Assembly: GCA_036924285.1 (NCBI GenBank)
Contig: JAYKYS010000001.1
Location: 33,479,501-33,543,500 of the forward strand
Length of the DNA stretch: 64,000 nt
Direction of reading: 5' to 3'
DNA from: Asterella californica
Lineage: Eukaryota; Streptophyta; Marchantiopsida; Marchantiales; Aytoniaceae
Position numbers and translations under genes: made by a program. Below, piece after piece: positions 20,952 to 33,850 of the stretch. Below the pieces are notes generated by a model, which was not told the origin of the DNA, did not search any database, and saw only the letters and a program-made list of their open reading frames with translations. Each line of letters begins with the position of its first letter. The first letter of the stretch is position 1.

Positions 20952-21716
20952 TGCAGACTCGAAGATCCTGCTGAATTGACGAGGTGGATCAAATTGTTTG
21001 GCATCTCTGTCAAATCGAATTTTGTAGATTAGTTTCACCGCCACCAGTTGTAGCTTTCGAAGGTCTGTTGGATCAGTGATGCAGCAATCAACCAGTCAGA
21101 CGACGCTAAGTGCTACGAGCTGCACTGAGAATGTCAAAGAGCTGGAATCCCCGATGAAACCGATTTTTCGGCCGGAGGGTGTAGGAAATTGTATATGCTA
21201 TTATGAGAAGTTTCCAAGTCGCAAACAGCCTGCAGCAGAAACTGGGGATTCGCCGAGCAGGGCTTTAAGGAATGCCGTGGACGGCCTAGACAGCAGAGTG
21301 TTACATAGTGATGTAAAGGATATAGTCGATTTAGCGTGCCTAAGATACGCATGGTTCAGTCATATTTTTCTTGCCAGTCACATTCACGTGATACTGTTGA
21401 TAAAAACGCAAGGGAGTTTTGTTGATTGTCAAATTCTCCCCTTATACTGTAAAGTACTTCGTAACGACTGCCATAAACAAATCTCACTAGTTTATAATGC
21501 AAATGCCGTTGGTCCTTCTCGCCTGCGTCTTATTTTACGCCTAAGTATCGAACTTGTCATAAGAAACTACTCATTGCAGTTCACGTTTTATAGCATTGGT
21601 GTAGAAACAAGTTGTGACAGAATAATCCTTAGTTTAGTTGGAAAGGAATGGAACTTTACAAGTTAATAGATCGTCCATGCATGTTCTCTGGTTTGAGTCA
21701 GTTTTGAATCTCTGAC

Positions 21717-22018
21717 CAGATCGGTGAAGTCAGATTTAAAGTATGATCTTCCAAGGACTTTTCTGCTTTTATGTTATACCCTTCGAGTAGTTAATCACTG
21801 GAGGCTGAGCAGATCAGTGAAGTCAGAGCTAAAGTAAGATCTTCCAAGCACTTTTCTGCTTTTATGTTACACCCTAGAAATAGTTGATCACTTGAGGCTG
21901 AGGTGAATATGGAGGTTGAGCAGATCAGTGGAGTCAGAGCTAAAATAAGATCTTCCAAGCACATTTCTCTTTCCTATGTTACACCCTTGAAATAGATGAT
22001 CACTTAGAGGCTGAGGTG
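21717..22018. repeat. Three tandem copies of a ~93-111-bp repeat
   Basis: Copies start at about 21717, 21810 and 21921 with CAGATC.GTG.AGTCAGA, and share AAGATCTTCCAAG and TTATGTTACACCCT. The second unit is 18 bp longer. The array lies downstream of the At1g01500-like gene. Confidence 0.7.
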
Positions 22019-22887
22019 AAGGCATGGAAGGCATGTGATTTGGTGATAACGATAAACCAGCAGGTTCAAAGATGCTTTGTTCTGCTGCGCATGCGTGGTG
22101 GTCATGGGTCATCTTGTGATGGTGGGTATCGGATGTATCAGATTGTCCGCACTTGATTAGCGACTGCTCGTCCCCTGTGCCTGATAATCAAGCTGCTTTG
22201 TGGCCTTCAAAGTTGAATTCTGAGATAAACTTTTGTTTCCGTCTTGTCACCGTGGCAGATGTGCTGTCATTCTGATTGGAAAATATGATTCAAAAATTGC
22301 AGCTCAGACGATTCCTGCTCAATGATTAGTTAACCTGTGAAGTTCTCGGGAGGCTATGTGTGAAGAAGAAATTGCACTGTAGAACTAAAATCCGTTAGGT
22401 CAGTTGTCGGTAATAAATGCCTGAACATTGTTAAGCATATACAAGCAGCATGAACGACGCATCCCCTTGTAGGTGAGGAGAGGAGCAGAAGGAACTTTGT
22501 TGTGTGATGTTGGCAGATTTTAGCCTTTTAGTTAAGGGGTGCCCTGTGGGCCCAGCTGTGCTCCTTTATGGTTGCTTGCTATGCGTGTTACCTTTGCGCT
22601 AGGGGAATGTTCGTCCCGTTCAACCCCAGCCTAGATTTTCTACTCACGCCGTAAGTTTTGTGTTGTCGATTACGATCTGCTGGCATGAAGCCATGTCACT
22701 GCTTACGTTTGCTCTGTCTTAACCGGAGTTTTGTGTGGTTCGTCTTGAGGAACCAGAAAGCGAGTGGTGAGAAGAATAAGACAGAAGGTGTACAGAAGGT
22801 GGAATCTGGAGAATGTTTTTCTCTCGGTAAACTTTCGTTTCAGTTTGTTGGATAGAATGTTTTTCGCTTTTGCTTTTTGCTTATTAT

Positions 22888-23100
22888 TTGCATTCACCCT
22901 CTTCCAAGAGGGCTGCAAGCTGAGTTTTTTTACCTAACCCTTCCGACGCGAACGGTTAGGTGATAAGTTAATCTGTGTATTAATGTAACTTTGCTTCAGT
23001 AGGCACTCACACTTGTACCCTGGAAGTGCGTGGCCCTGCACTCCACTTGTGGGTTTCTTATTGACCGTTGCGGCTGTTCCTGGCGGCGGTTATTCCAAGA
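22888..23100. repeat. Two-hairpin repeat plus module, copy 3
   Basis: Hairpin 1 is CACCCTCTTCC...AAGAGGG at about 22893-22917. Hairpin 2 is CCTAACCCTTC...GAACGGTTAGG at about 22933-22963. The CTCCACTTGTGGGTTTC module follows 80 bp later, then a 13-bp direct repeat (CGTTGCGGCTGTT) that reappears at 23120. This copy shows hairpins and module as one unit of about 210 bp. Confidence 0.55.
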
Positions 23101-23771
23101 ATTAAGTTTTGATTATTGACGTTGCGGCTGTTCCCAGCGGCGGTTGTTCTCAGAATTAAGTTTTAATTTTGATATTTGTTAAGAGTTTAGTTTAGAATTT
23201 TCATATAACATTCTTGATAAAAAAAAAAAAGTTTTCGAAGTTAATCGAGCTTTTAATTTATTCTCTCGATAAAACTTTCGTTTCAGTTTGTTGGATATCT
23301 TTTCACCATTCTAAGGAACTTCAGTAATAAAAGACTTTCATTCCCGGGGATTTTGAGCCCGAAATCCTCCCCGTATCAAGGCTGAGAATCCTGTCTTCCG
23401 GAATATACACGTACTCCACACCACATGCATTCTTTTGAGGGTGCTATACTAAACACTTCAGAAATGAAAAATGAAAAATCATTCAAGAGATGTACCTCGA
23501 TTTGAGTATAAAAGCATGAAGGAGAAATATCTCTTTTCTTCACAGTGTTCCTTCTATCTGAGAAAAACAGACGTGCTCTTTAAAGATAATATTTATATTT
23601 TAAATAGATAAAGTAATTTATTTTTGTTAATAATTTATAAATTAGTTAAACCAACAGGTGCAGAAGGAGCCAGAGTTAACTCATAAATACAAGGGGCCCC
23701 GACGTGCTTAAGAAGTTAGGAAGAAATAACTGTGGCAGCCTGCTGAGCTAAAATAATCAATTGATCATTTG

Positions 23772-23886
23772 ATTTGATTTGAATTTATTATTTAACCTTT
23801 TTGGACAGAAAGGTTACTAGGTAATAAATTCAACCGTTTATGCATATTCTCTTTCAAAACTCTAGAAGAGGTGAAATATATATATG
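23772..23886. repeat. Two-hairpin dispersed repeat, copy 4
   Basis: Hairpin 2 comes first, with arms TTGAATTTATTA and TAATAAATTCAA and an inner TAACCTTT/AAAGGTTA pair. Hairpin 1 follows (TGCATATTCTC...AGAGGTG...ATATGCA). The order is reversed relative to copy 1. Confidence 0.6.
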
Positions 23887-24154
23887 CACAGGTGTTTAGT
23901 TTTGATTCAATACATGCTAGAGTATACCAGATAGGATACTTGGAACTTAAATTTTCAATACGATCTAACATGATCCACAACTCTATGAAAGAAAATTCAT
24001 GTTGTCGCGCAGCTGTATTCATGAAGGTATATCATTTTTTAGTTGTGAATGTTCTTGAATGAGTGAATGTCGTTACGTGGTGGCTGAATATTTTTCACAA
24101 GGTTCAGCAAGTAAATTCAACTCTTCATTCTTGGCTGCAGTTAGATATGAGGAG

Positions 24155-24342
24155 GGAGGATATTCACCTCATGTACAGTGAAGTGTACATGAGATGTAAT
24201 CTATATTTTAACCGTTCTAGCAAAAAAGATTAGAATATAAATTAATGTCCATCCAGTCTCTAACTTATATCCTCAAGAACGCATCAGTCCGTTCTTCACT
24301 TATGGGTTCTCTCCGGATGAGTTGGCTATTCCGGGACTAGTT
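24155..24342. repeat. Two-hairpin repeat plus module, copy 5
   Basis: GGATATTCACCTCATGTACA pairs with TGTACATGAGATGTAATC. A CTAATCTTTTT-type hairpin (ATATTTTAACC...GATTAGAATAT) follows. The CACTTATGGGTT module sits about 60 bp further on. The spacing agrees with copy 3. Confidence 0.55.
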
Positions 24343-25041
24343 AATATATAATATTTATGAATTAATTTAATATTCTATAATAGTTTAAAATTATTTCCAT
24401 GTTTTCTAATAAGAGAAAACAGAATTCATTGTACAAGGCCGTGGGGAAGGATATTTGCTCGTGTGAAACGTTGTCTGTTGAGTTTCAACGAGTAAACTCG
24501 GTTTCTGTTTCGTGATGGAATATTGTTCTATCGATTTTAATAAGTAAGCCCAGTTTCTTTTCATGTTTTGGATTTTTTCCTGAGTTTTGAGCTTGTAGGT
24601 TCTCTTTTGTTCCCACGTTGTACACTCTTCTCTTCTCCTGAAAAATTGTATTCTAAAATAAATAATTGATTTAGCGAGGACAAGAGGATTCATAGCCAAA
24701 TGCACTTCAGCTTTCAGTAGACAATTCTAGACCCTCCCTAAGTGCTGTATTCTTCAAAAAAAAACTAAAACGTTTAAAACATTTTGGGTTCTATAAGTTA
24801 TGTACAAGGTCCATTGACATTGTTTCTTCTTCTGAAGAACTAGACTAGATTAGTTGTGAATTTTACTATGTCATTGGAAGAAACTTGTGGAGTCATTCCA
24901 TGGAGTGACAAATGATATGTTCAGTTTGTTTGGATTGAATTTGATCGCGATCTGGAAAGAATATTTTATAACTACTATAAAAGATTCAGATATAAATCTC
25001 CTTTCTCTACATGAGGTGGTGTCAATATCCAATCGCGCTTG

Positions 25042-25738
25042 AGAAGTTATATCGAACTCGAGACTTTAAACATTTTTCTCATTTGGAAAAACAATATACA
25101 TTTACCTAGTTCATGTTAAATATTTTTTTATTTAAAAGGAATCTTAAAGCAAACTCTCGATAATCGAGAGTAATTGTGATAGAGAAAGTAATAGCGCTTC
25201 AGAAGTTATAGCAAACCCGAGATCTCGAAAATCTTTTTTGTTTGGAAGAACAATATACGAGAAATATAGATATACCCAGTTCATGTTAAATACTTTTATT
25301 TAAAAAAAGACTTGAAGCAAACTCTCGATAATCAAAGTAACTCTGATAGAGAAGAGAAGCTATGTCGAACTTGTGACCTCAAAGATCCTTTTTGTTTGGT
25401 AGAATAATATAGATATACCCAGTTCACGTTAAATAAATTTTATTTAAAAAGAATCTTAAAGCAAACTCTCCATAATCGAGAGTAACAGTGATAGAGAAAA
25501 AAAATAATAGCGTCTAAGAAGTTATATCGAAACTGAGACTTTGAAAAAAAATTTCGTTTGAAAGAACAATATACATATACCCAATTCATGTTAAATCCTT
25601 TTTATTTAAAAAAAACCTTAAAGTAAACTCTCAATAATTGAGAATAACAGTGATAGAGAAACAAGTAATAGCGCAATGGGAAGTTATATCGGACTGGAGA
25701 CTTTGAAAACTTTTTTTGTTTGGAAGAACAATATACGT
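25042..25738. repeat. ~160-bp AT-rich tandem array, about 4.4 copies
   Basis: Units begin with GAAGTTATATCGAAC-like sequence at about 25042, 25201, 25354, 25517 and 25679. Each contains CAATATAC, a CCCAGTTCATGTTAAAT block and CAAACTCTCGATAATC, which is partly palindromic. Period is 153-163 bp. The copies have diverged by point changes and small indels. The length is satellite-like, but the array is short. Confidence 0.75.
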
Positions 25739-26981
25739 AGTGATGGTGAAAGAAAAAAGTTCTCATGTAGACTTACTTCGGTTTTCGTTACGAGTTTCAT
25801 CCTTTGGACTCGTTTGAGTTCCAATTGTTCATGTGTGTTTTGTGGTAGCTACATTTAGCTAAAGACTTGTAAATGGATATTGGTTGGATCGAGATTTGAC
25901 TCATGGTGATACTATTGTTAAACCTTTTTGTTAGCAAAGAGGTGCTTCTCTTGCTTTGAGCTACGCTTCGATAGTTTGATTCTAGGTTGAAATTCAGAGA
26001 CTTGCTTCAAGAGGTTGGGTGCAGATTATAGACCACTCAGGTGTATTTATCAGTTTTGTGTCTATAGAGAAAAGTGAGAGTTTATATAAAGTGAAGGGTG
26101 GTTATATCGATGAACTGACGAATGAGACACTTTATGTAGTTATCATCAACTTTAGATTATATGTTATCTAACATTAAAATATCCAATTCAATTATTTAGA
26201 CATCTATCACAAGTTAAGCTTTCAAATGCTTGTTTCTTCACATTATGCATCAACTAATACGTTTAGTACAAATATTCTAGCTTTATGTTGTGTTCAAAAT
26301 ATCTCTCCATGTTAGAAAATAAAGACTAAATACTCAAACAATTAAATCATTCTATATACTCCAGACATACTCACTATAGCAAATTCTTATAATAGTGTGA
26401 GTCATATTATTTTCACAAATTCTTCATTAATGTGAATGAGTACATAGCGTGGGTCACACTTATACATGACCATCCAAATGTAGTTCACACTAAGTGAATA
26501 GTGTAACTGACCATAGTGTAGCGTAACATTCAACAACGTAAAACACTTGTGAAATTTCCACGTACAAGCGTAACGTCACTAGCCGTCAACATAACTCAAC
26601 GGGCAACGAGCGTAATGCCAAAAACTTCCGTGAAAATATTTGCACATGCGTAAGCCACCCTGCGGGCAGTGGATTATCTTACACTTAGGTGGGACTCAGA
26701 GATTTATTTCCGTATCTGATTTATTTCCGTACAGTTTCCTTAAAGTATTCCACCCTTAGTCTGACTCAACTGCTCATAATAGGTTATGTTTTCACTCTTG
26801 TAGAAGAAATGGACGATGTTAATGTTTGTACCACGCTCTGTACCGAACACTCCTTTCCATGGAAGATGAATACCTTTGGTACGAAACTGCTCGATTCCAC
26901 TATGGTATAGATAGATATCACAAGTCCATATCTACTATTTCAGTTTTCTTAATTGTAGTGAAAACTAATTTTTATTAGTGC

Positions 26982-27089
26982 TGTCGTACACATACACATC
27001 ACTACACAACATACATCACTGTCAGAAGTACACCACACATACACATAACACATGGACGATCTCATACACATACACAAGTGTACCACAAT
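26982..27089 (-). repeat. Element B terminal repeat B2
   Basis: About 108 bp, related to B1 at 27384-27491 and to the B blocks of element A. It forms the 3' end of element B. Confidence 0.75.
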
Positions 27090-27090
27090 A

Positions 27091-27382
27091 ATAAACGATA
27101 TGTACTCACTCCACCATGCCAACGGGCACTAAACAATCACTAAAGTCGAGCCAAATCCACTCTGTGCTCGCAGAGACTCCAGATTGCACTCACAAAGACT
27201 ATCCACCATAGCTAGGAGCTTGAAGGCTCAACTCGAAGAACTAAGGCCTCCAAGCCTTACCTGTGAAGTATACCCTTAGTGGGCTCTCTCACCAACTCGC
27301 CCTAACGGCACTAACGGCCTTACCGAGATTCGTCACTCCGCACTCGGTCACCCTAGCCGAGGTGCCCAAACTGACATCACAA
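27091..27382 (-). repeat. Element B terminal repeat A2
   Basis: Downstream copy of the A block, matching 46110-46401. It is bounded on both sides by the 108-bp B block, exactly as in element A. Confidence 0.8.
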
Positions 27383-27383
27383 C

Positions 27384-27491
27384 TGTCATGCGCATACACA
27401 TCGTTACACAACATACATCACTGTCAGAGATACATCACACATACACTTAACACATGAACGATCTCATAGCCATACACAAGTGTATCACAAT
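27384..27491 (-). repeat. Element B terminal repeat B1
   Basis: First B block after the polypurine tract (AGGGAGGCG on the minus strand). It differs from B2 at about a dozen positions. Confidence 0.75.
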
Positions 27492-27657
27492 CGCCTCCCT
27501 AACTGACGGTTAGGTCCCTCTAACTCCAGATAGCTCCATATCTCAACTACGTGATATACACCTTCGTGGGTACAAGGATCAGGAGGCCGGACTTCGCCCC
27601 ATCGTTAGTCGCCTGTTTGTAATCCATACCACGCAAAGATCTAATCGGCTATCTCTG

Positions 27658-28173
27658 CTATGTACATCGAGGACAAACTCACCGTCCAGTAGGAACAACA
27701 CTGAGAGGTGGAGTCAAACATGACATGTGGCAACCTCTAGAACAACCATCACACACCAACATACGGGCTGCTCCACCAGCAGACCCACACAACATACACC
27801 TCAAGCCCGCACGTACAACTGCTAAGCTTAGATCAACGGTATCATCAATGTTGAGAAGCTGACATGGCTCGCAATTACGCACATGGTCCTTCCAAACAAC
27901 ACCATCACGGCCCTCTAACATGAGAACTCCAGAAAATAACACCTCACGCACTCGTAAAATAGTGCGTCCTACGGTCACATCCAACGTCGTCGGTGCAGTC
28001 TGCTGTAGATAGATATAATCACCAGGATGAAACTTGCGAATTGATGATCGATAACCTCCTCCTCGAAGAATCGCATATCGCAACGTGTCTATATGTTGAA
28101 CAATTGCTAGGTTCCCAAAAGCCATAGGCATAACTTTCCGAAATATCTTTGCTTGTTGAGAACATGCGTTCAC
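27658..28173 (-). pseudogene. Element B integrase tail and PHD finger, broken
   Basis: Homologous to 10087-10602 of element A. The GPY-like part (RKFHPGDYIYLQQ, VREVLFSGVLMLEGRDG) and most of the PHD finger (CMLCGSAGGAARMLVCDGC, CHMSCLTPP) can be read. The conserved Trp before the last Cys pair has become TGA (TGG to TGA), cutting off VCPRC. It follows the integrase core across the same in-frame TGA as in A. Confidence 0.8.
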
Positions 28174-28950
28174 TCACATATCCGGGTCATCAAGGTTCAG
28201 CACCTCAGCAGAATCACGACGAATGACCGAAGGTAGATCTGGATCTCGACCATACAATAGAAAATACGGTGAGAAGGAAGCCAAGGACGCTTGTCGGCTA
28301 AAACGGTAGCCCATAGTCAACCATGGTAACTGCACATCCCAGTCTCTCAAGTGGTCCTTCTGCAAGCCATACTTGCGCAATCCTCTCTTCACCGTCTGAA
28401 CTACACTCTCCGTCAAACCATCCGCCTCAGGATGATCTCGAGATGTAGTCCGATGATCAATCAGCGCTTGATCACACAAGACCTGAAACTCACCAAGGAA
28501 CTCTGTACCTTGGTTTGTCAGCACTTCAGCTGATGCTTCAAAACGACTCAGCACTCGATCTAAGAACGCATACGCCGTCCCTTCACTCACTTTGTCCGGT
28601 AATGCCACCAACTCAATCCACTTGGAGAAGTGCTCCATCATCACCAGCACATATTGATGATGACGTACAGTCAACGGTAAGGGTCCCGCAAAATCCAAAC
28701 TCCAACGGTAACCCAACCCCATAATCGGTAAGGGGTGTAATTGTGGAGTAGGAGCATTAAACGATGCTCGTACTCGATCACAAACCACATATCGTGCGAC
28801 AAACTGCTGCACATCGACGTGCATACCACGCCACCAATACTGTCCTTGGAGTAAGCTATGCATACGCTTCACTCCAAAATGTCCCAACTCCTCATGGGCA
28901 TGTTGTACTAACTGTGCCCTCTAAGATGGATGTGGCACTATCCGTACTCT
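28174..28950 (-). pseudogene. Element B integrase
   Basis: The core reads from the HHCC finger (GHFGVKRMH and YVVCDRV, where the first Cys of the pair has become Tyr) to DPDM. Asp of SLDFAGP, Asp-to-Asn change in LTNQGTEF, and GLTESVVQ with Glu retained are visible. The second catalytic Asp is therefore lost. An in-frame stop lies just upstream of the finger, where A has Gln. Confidence 0.8.
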
Positions 28951-29349
28951 CTCATTATCCCAGACTCGAAGTACATGTCGTCCTTCTCGTCGAAATCTCT
29001 TCGCTCGTTGAAAGACACGATCTTGCTCCTTGGCACTTACTGTGCCTACCACCACCCCAGTATGTAGATACTTCATTATAGTCACATCGTCATGGATATC
29101 TCGCTGGTCTGGTACACCATCTCAACTCTCAAGATATGGAGACTCATAATCTATTCTCTGACTAGAGAAAGATCCGACTTGGCCTTCCATACTATAGTTC
29201 ATGGTCAACACACAAAGAAAGACGATGCATGCCACCTTGGCACTATCTCCTCATCAACCTCGTCATGTCATCAAGCCTCAGTCTGATCTTGCTAACTCGT
29301 GCATGGGTTACGATTCAACTCATCGGGATCTAGGTTTGCAACTCCAAGT

Positions 29350-30778
29350 CTATGTATTACCTGGAACTCATACTCCTGTAAAATAAGAGCCCATCGTGCA
29401 AGCTTCCATGTAAGCTTGTCGGACTCCATCAACCACTTGAACGGCTGGTGATCAGTGATGAGAGTAAAGGGGTTCTCAAACAGATAACTTCGGAAGTGTG
29501 CAACAGCTCACACTGCAACTAAACACTCTCCCTCGTACGAACTGTACCTCGCCTCCGTCGAATTGTTGGAGCGACTGGCATACACCACCACAAACTCCTT
29601 TTTCTCATCATCATGCTGAGTCAGCACTGCTCCAAGTCCCAACATACTCCAATCAGTGTGTAGTTGGAAAGGACGCCCCCTAACGGGTCTCCTCAAGATG
29701 GGAGCAGATGTCAACCTATCCTTGAGCTCTACAAAAGCTCGCTCCTGTTCATCTCCCTACTGCCACTCCTGGTCCACCTTCATCAGCTTGATCAACGACT
29801 TCGTAATTGCACTAAATCTCTTCACGTATCGACGATAAAAGTTCGTCAAACCAACAAATGCTCGAACTTGACTCACATCTGTGAGGCGTGAGATACGTGC
29901 AATAGTCTCAACCTTCGTTTGTTGAACACGCAACCCACCTGGATAGATGGTGTGGTCCAGATACTCTACCAACTCTTGGAAGAACTTACACTTCCCAGGG
30001 TGTAACTTCAACCCATGAGCTCTCAACCGCTCGAACACATCCCGTAAGTGTCTCTCATGCTCCTCCACTGTAGCACTGTAGACTAAGATGTCGTCAATAT
30101 AACATCTGACAAAATCCAATCCTGCTAGGATTCTGTCTATCACTCTTTGGAACTCAACAGGGGCGTTCTTCAACCCAAATGATAAGAATCGCCACTAATA
30201 CAAACAATCTTTGCCGTGAAAGTCATTCACTAGAATGCTGTCTTGGACTTATTTTCTTCTCTCACCGGCAACTGATGATACCCTGCTCGAAGATCCAACG
30301 TACTGAAGACCTTCACATGCCTCATTGCATCAAAGATCTCCTCAGGTGTCGGCATGACATACTTATCGGACTTCGTCTGCCGATTGATAAGACGGTAGTC
30401 TCCACACATCCGTCTATCCGTGTAGTTGTCATACATATCCTTCTTTGCTGACATAACTGTGGCAGATGCATACTCTCCATGTGACATCTCCACCAACCCA
30501 ACCTCCAACAATTCTTGAGTCATACTCTAGATCAAGACTCTCTCCATATCACTGTATCTATAAGGACGTCGAAAGATTGGCGTGTCATTAGCCAAGTCGA
30601 TCCTTACACCAGGTCCCTTCAAGGTACCCAAATCCTTCATACTGAAGGCAAAACAATTCTTGTAGCTCTTCAGGAATCTCTGAACTCTTCATCTCTCCTC
30701 TCCTATAAGCTTGGGTCCAATCTCTGGCTCCCAAGTATCCTATGTTACCATGTTAGAGGTAGAAGACGAAGTCGTTGA
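29350..30778 (-). pseudogene. Element B reverse transcriptase and RNase H
   Basis: Fragments in several frames match element A: SAKKDMYDNYTDRRMCGDYR, FSTLDLRAGYHQL, CYIDDILVYSATV and LHTDWSMLGLGAV. B keeps the usual Gly in DLRAGYHQL where A has Trp. B also keeps the base missing from A near 8383, which shows that the frameshift in A is a private deletion. Several stops and shifts make this copy non-functional. Confidence 0.8.
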
Positions 30779-30898
30779 CTGCTATCTTGTAGCCTCTGGA
30801 GCAGTTTCCTTCTGCTCACCATCAACAACCTCCACCGCTACTGTGCGAAAAACTTCTGCAATTCTAGCTGCAAGCTCCACACTCTCTCCTACGACGTC

Positions 30899-32021
30899 TC
30901 ATGATGTCCAAGGATGACAAACTCCACGTGCCTCACCCCCAGCCTTTGTCTCCATCGACCCGGTAGGCAAAGAGCTCAAGAGTGCCCGAGCAGTAACACC
31001 CATTGATCGCATCCGACGCTGCTCAGCCGATCCAAGGCTAACAATCCATGTCAAGCAGTTCAAGTCTATTGCTTGACCCAACACTTGACGACGTGCAACC
31101 TCTAACACCGAAGCTACTGCTGTCATACCCGTAGCGAAATCCATCGCTCGCTCTCGCTCATCGGCATTGAGCTCCACCAACTGTTGTAACCGAGTATCTC
31201 ACATAAACCCAGGTCCTCCATCTCTGTAAGCATGTGACGCTGGAAAGCTCACCAACGTGGATAACGCTATCATGGGCCTTCCCACTAGGTTCACCACTGC
31301 CATGGGTGACCTATCAACGAGTCTCACTACTTGAGATCGTCGTCTTGCATCCAAGATGCTATCAACCATGAGGTGCACTGGTCGTCTCACTCCATCGTGT
31401 ACGCGCTTAAGCACATCTCTCGGTAACAAGTTCGTCCATCACAAGTGTGGACGATGTGCACGAGATCTTACTCTCGCTGCATCCAACAACACTGCCGGTC
31501 CAACCCAAGATCGCACTTGGTGCACACTCGTCATCATCTGTGTACGAGCATCACCCAACAAAGGAACGTTCTCCAAGATGTTTTCTGGAGAATCCATCAG
31601 ATGCATCTCGAGATGTCGTAAGATCCGTAACATCTCCCAGAACATCCTAGATCGCGGGTCATGTAAACCTTGACCTCTCCCAACACGCGTGTGACCTTGA
31701 TATGGTCACCCAACTATCACCAAGTGAATGGTGCCAACAAACGTGAGATCTTGCGCTCCCAGCAGCAAAATATCCGATGGTAATGCTTGCGTATTCTCTA
31801 ACGGCTGATATGAGCAACAACTCAGGATATCTCTGCACCAAACGTGTCACATGACACAATGAGATGCGTCTCGCAACCTCATCTCTCTCCACGTACAAGT
31901 ATCGCTGTACTTGTATGCTGCCTGCAATACCGCAGCCAAACTTGTGCTGATCTCTCCAAAATAGCTCCAACACACACACATCCTCCTCTGGATACTGCCA
32001 TACAATGGGAGTCATATCCAA
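30899..32021 (-). pseudogene. Element B DNMT3-like methyltransferase, catalytic site lost
   Basis: Homologous to the methyltransferase of element A, in fragments. Motif I is damaged by a frameshift (VCVLELFW then shifted). In motif IV the Trp before PCQ is TGA (complement of 31706-31708) and the catalytic Cys codon is TAT, giving PYQ (complement of 31697-31705). The ENILENVPLLGD and ERERAMDF segments remain. The codon equal to TAG 6506 of A is CAA here. It ends at the same TGA as A. Confidence 0.82.
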
Positions 32022-32078
32022 CTGTATCCAACGGTGATAAGGTCACATGGTCATTAGCAGGAACAACCCTTTGTTCCT

Positions 32079-33850
32079 CTATTGGTGGTACAAAGGCTTC
32101 ACTCCAAGCTTGCTGCACCAACCGATCAGCATATTGCTGCAACTCCCGACTCGAACTCCAGAGTGGAACATCCAAGGTAGATGGTAATAACATGGACATG
32201 CTAGGCATGTCCTCCACCTCCTCAAGACCGGAGTGTCCTCCGCATGGACATTGTCCTCTAACAACTCATCCGGCCAAGTGATGACCGAACTGAACCCTGC
32301 AACGGATGTCATCGTCCTTGGTGTAGACTCCGTCGTCCCAACTCTAGCATTGAATCGCATTGGTAAGCGGCTCATCCGTCCCTCACCGAACTGCCAAGCT
32401 GGTCTGTAAGATGCTGTCTCCTCCAATAGTCGATCACGAACCCCATAGGGTATAACACAACACCTCCAACCAATACATCATAAGACTCTGCGGCTGTAAC
32501 AATGACCTTGGCCCTCACCATGAAGCCATCCGTGGGATGATCTGGTCGAACTCTCACCATCAACATCTCGCGTGTCATGTGTAGAGCTGTACTCTGATAC
32601 CTCTAGAGATGTCTGCAACTAGAATGGACATCTCTCCACCTCGGACTTCTTCAGACCCAAACCAATACACGCCGCCTTTCCCAACATCAACGGTCTAACA
32701 AGACTTTCTGTGGTCGATACACCTTCTCTGAAGGTGTCACCAAACAGAAGATACCACTTCTCTTGTCCAACAACACCACACCTGGTGTCAAACCAGCACG
32801 GTCAATCGTCGGTCTCGCTGATAACTCATCTAACCTAGTAGTCGCCGCTTGCCAAGTACCACTAGTAGTTGTCTTGATCCTCGACTCCATGGACACGTCT
32901 ATCGTCTCTCGCTGAACCACTTCAGCACTAGAGGTAACTACATCCTCGCTCTCAGTGAACGTGGCCGCCAACTGGAACACTGGAGCCAAGTTGACTCCCA
33001 ATGCTTTCCTATCCGTGGCTGAGAATAATGAGGCTCGCAAAACTGCTATATCCGCTCTCAATATCGGATTCGACGTCGCATCTACAGACGTCGAGAGTTG
33101 ACACGCATCACCTCCACTCCTAGATGTCGATGTCTCCAACTCCACTACACCATCGATAGGCCGTTTAGGAATCATAGACGTGGTCCTCAACGCCTCTGAT
33201 AACGTGAATGACGGAGGAAGCCTGACCTATCTACCAGCCTCCTCGCGTTGTGGATCCAACTCTACTGACACACCTCGTGGCTCAGAGGCACGTACTGCAC
33301 CTCGAGTCACCGCCGCAGATGTCTCAATCTGCGTCACACCTGTCATGAAGTTGAAGTCTCCTCCGTCTCCTCCATAAGACGTGGAAGCTTCTGTTCCACC
33401 ATATCTCCGATGAGCCATAGCCATACTAGCTATCATCTGCTCCAACTTCTCAATCCGAGCAGTCATACCTGCTTCCGACGTCGTAGCAAGCGGTGGACCG
33501 ACTGGTCTTCTCTCAGGTGCTGGACCTCTACCTCCAACTTGACCACCATAGCCTCCATGAGCTCCTCTGCCTCGTCCACGATCAGCCTTTCCTTGCCGTA
33601 GCTCGGGATGGAGATCAAAACAACGGTCATTATTGTGGTCTGGTCGTCTGCAATGCTCACACTGCCTAGGCACCGCTTGAGACGTCTAAGACGTCTCATA
33701 ACTACCTCTCCTATGTGGACAGTCCTTCTGCTGATGAGGACCATCACACGTCCAACAAGGACCCGCTTGTTGCTAACTAGAGAAGGACGGCATGGACTTC
33801 TGCCCACTAGATCCTCCAACACCTCCTTGGGATCGTGACTGCTCCCCACG
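32079..33850 (-). pseudogene. Element B zinc knuckle, protease region
   Basis: Fragments carry the second zinc knuckle (CEHCRRPDHNNDRC), an RG-rich linker (GRGRGAHGGYGGQ), the Ser/Thr spacer (EDVVTSSAEVVQ), VVLLDKRSGIFCLV before the protease site, and the DVLVGGVVLYPMGFVIDYW segment after it. The frame breaks near the protease active site. The layout is collinear with 4440-6240 of element A. Confidence 0.75.

Larger units (their letters stand above)
20952..26981. other. Intergenic, repeat-rich
   Basis: No host gene was recognised. A 196-codon open frame at 21076-21666 follows the At1g01500-like gene but has no recognisable domain. The region holds a ~100-bp tandem repeat (21717-22018), three copies of the hairpin family, two module copies and a 160-bp tandem array. 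The last 1.2 kb is AT-rich without clear features. Confidence 0.5.

Noticed and set aside
21076..21666. 196-codon open frame downstream of the At1g01500-like gene
   Set aside because: No recognisable domain, composition like the surrounding non-coding DNA, and position suggests the 3' UTR or intergenic sequence. Not called as a gene.
25042..25738. CRISPR-like array
   Set aside because: The repeats are ~160 bp, contiguous and diverged, in a plant-like nuclear context. This is a tandem satellite, not repeats with spacers.
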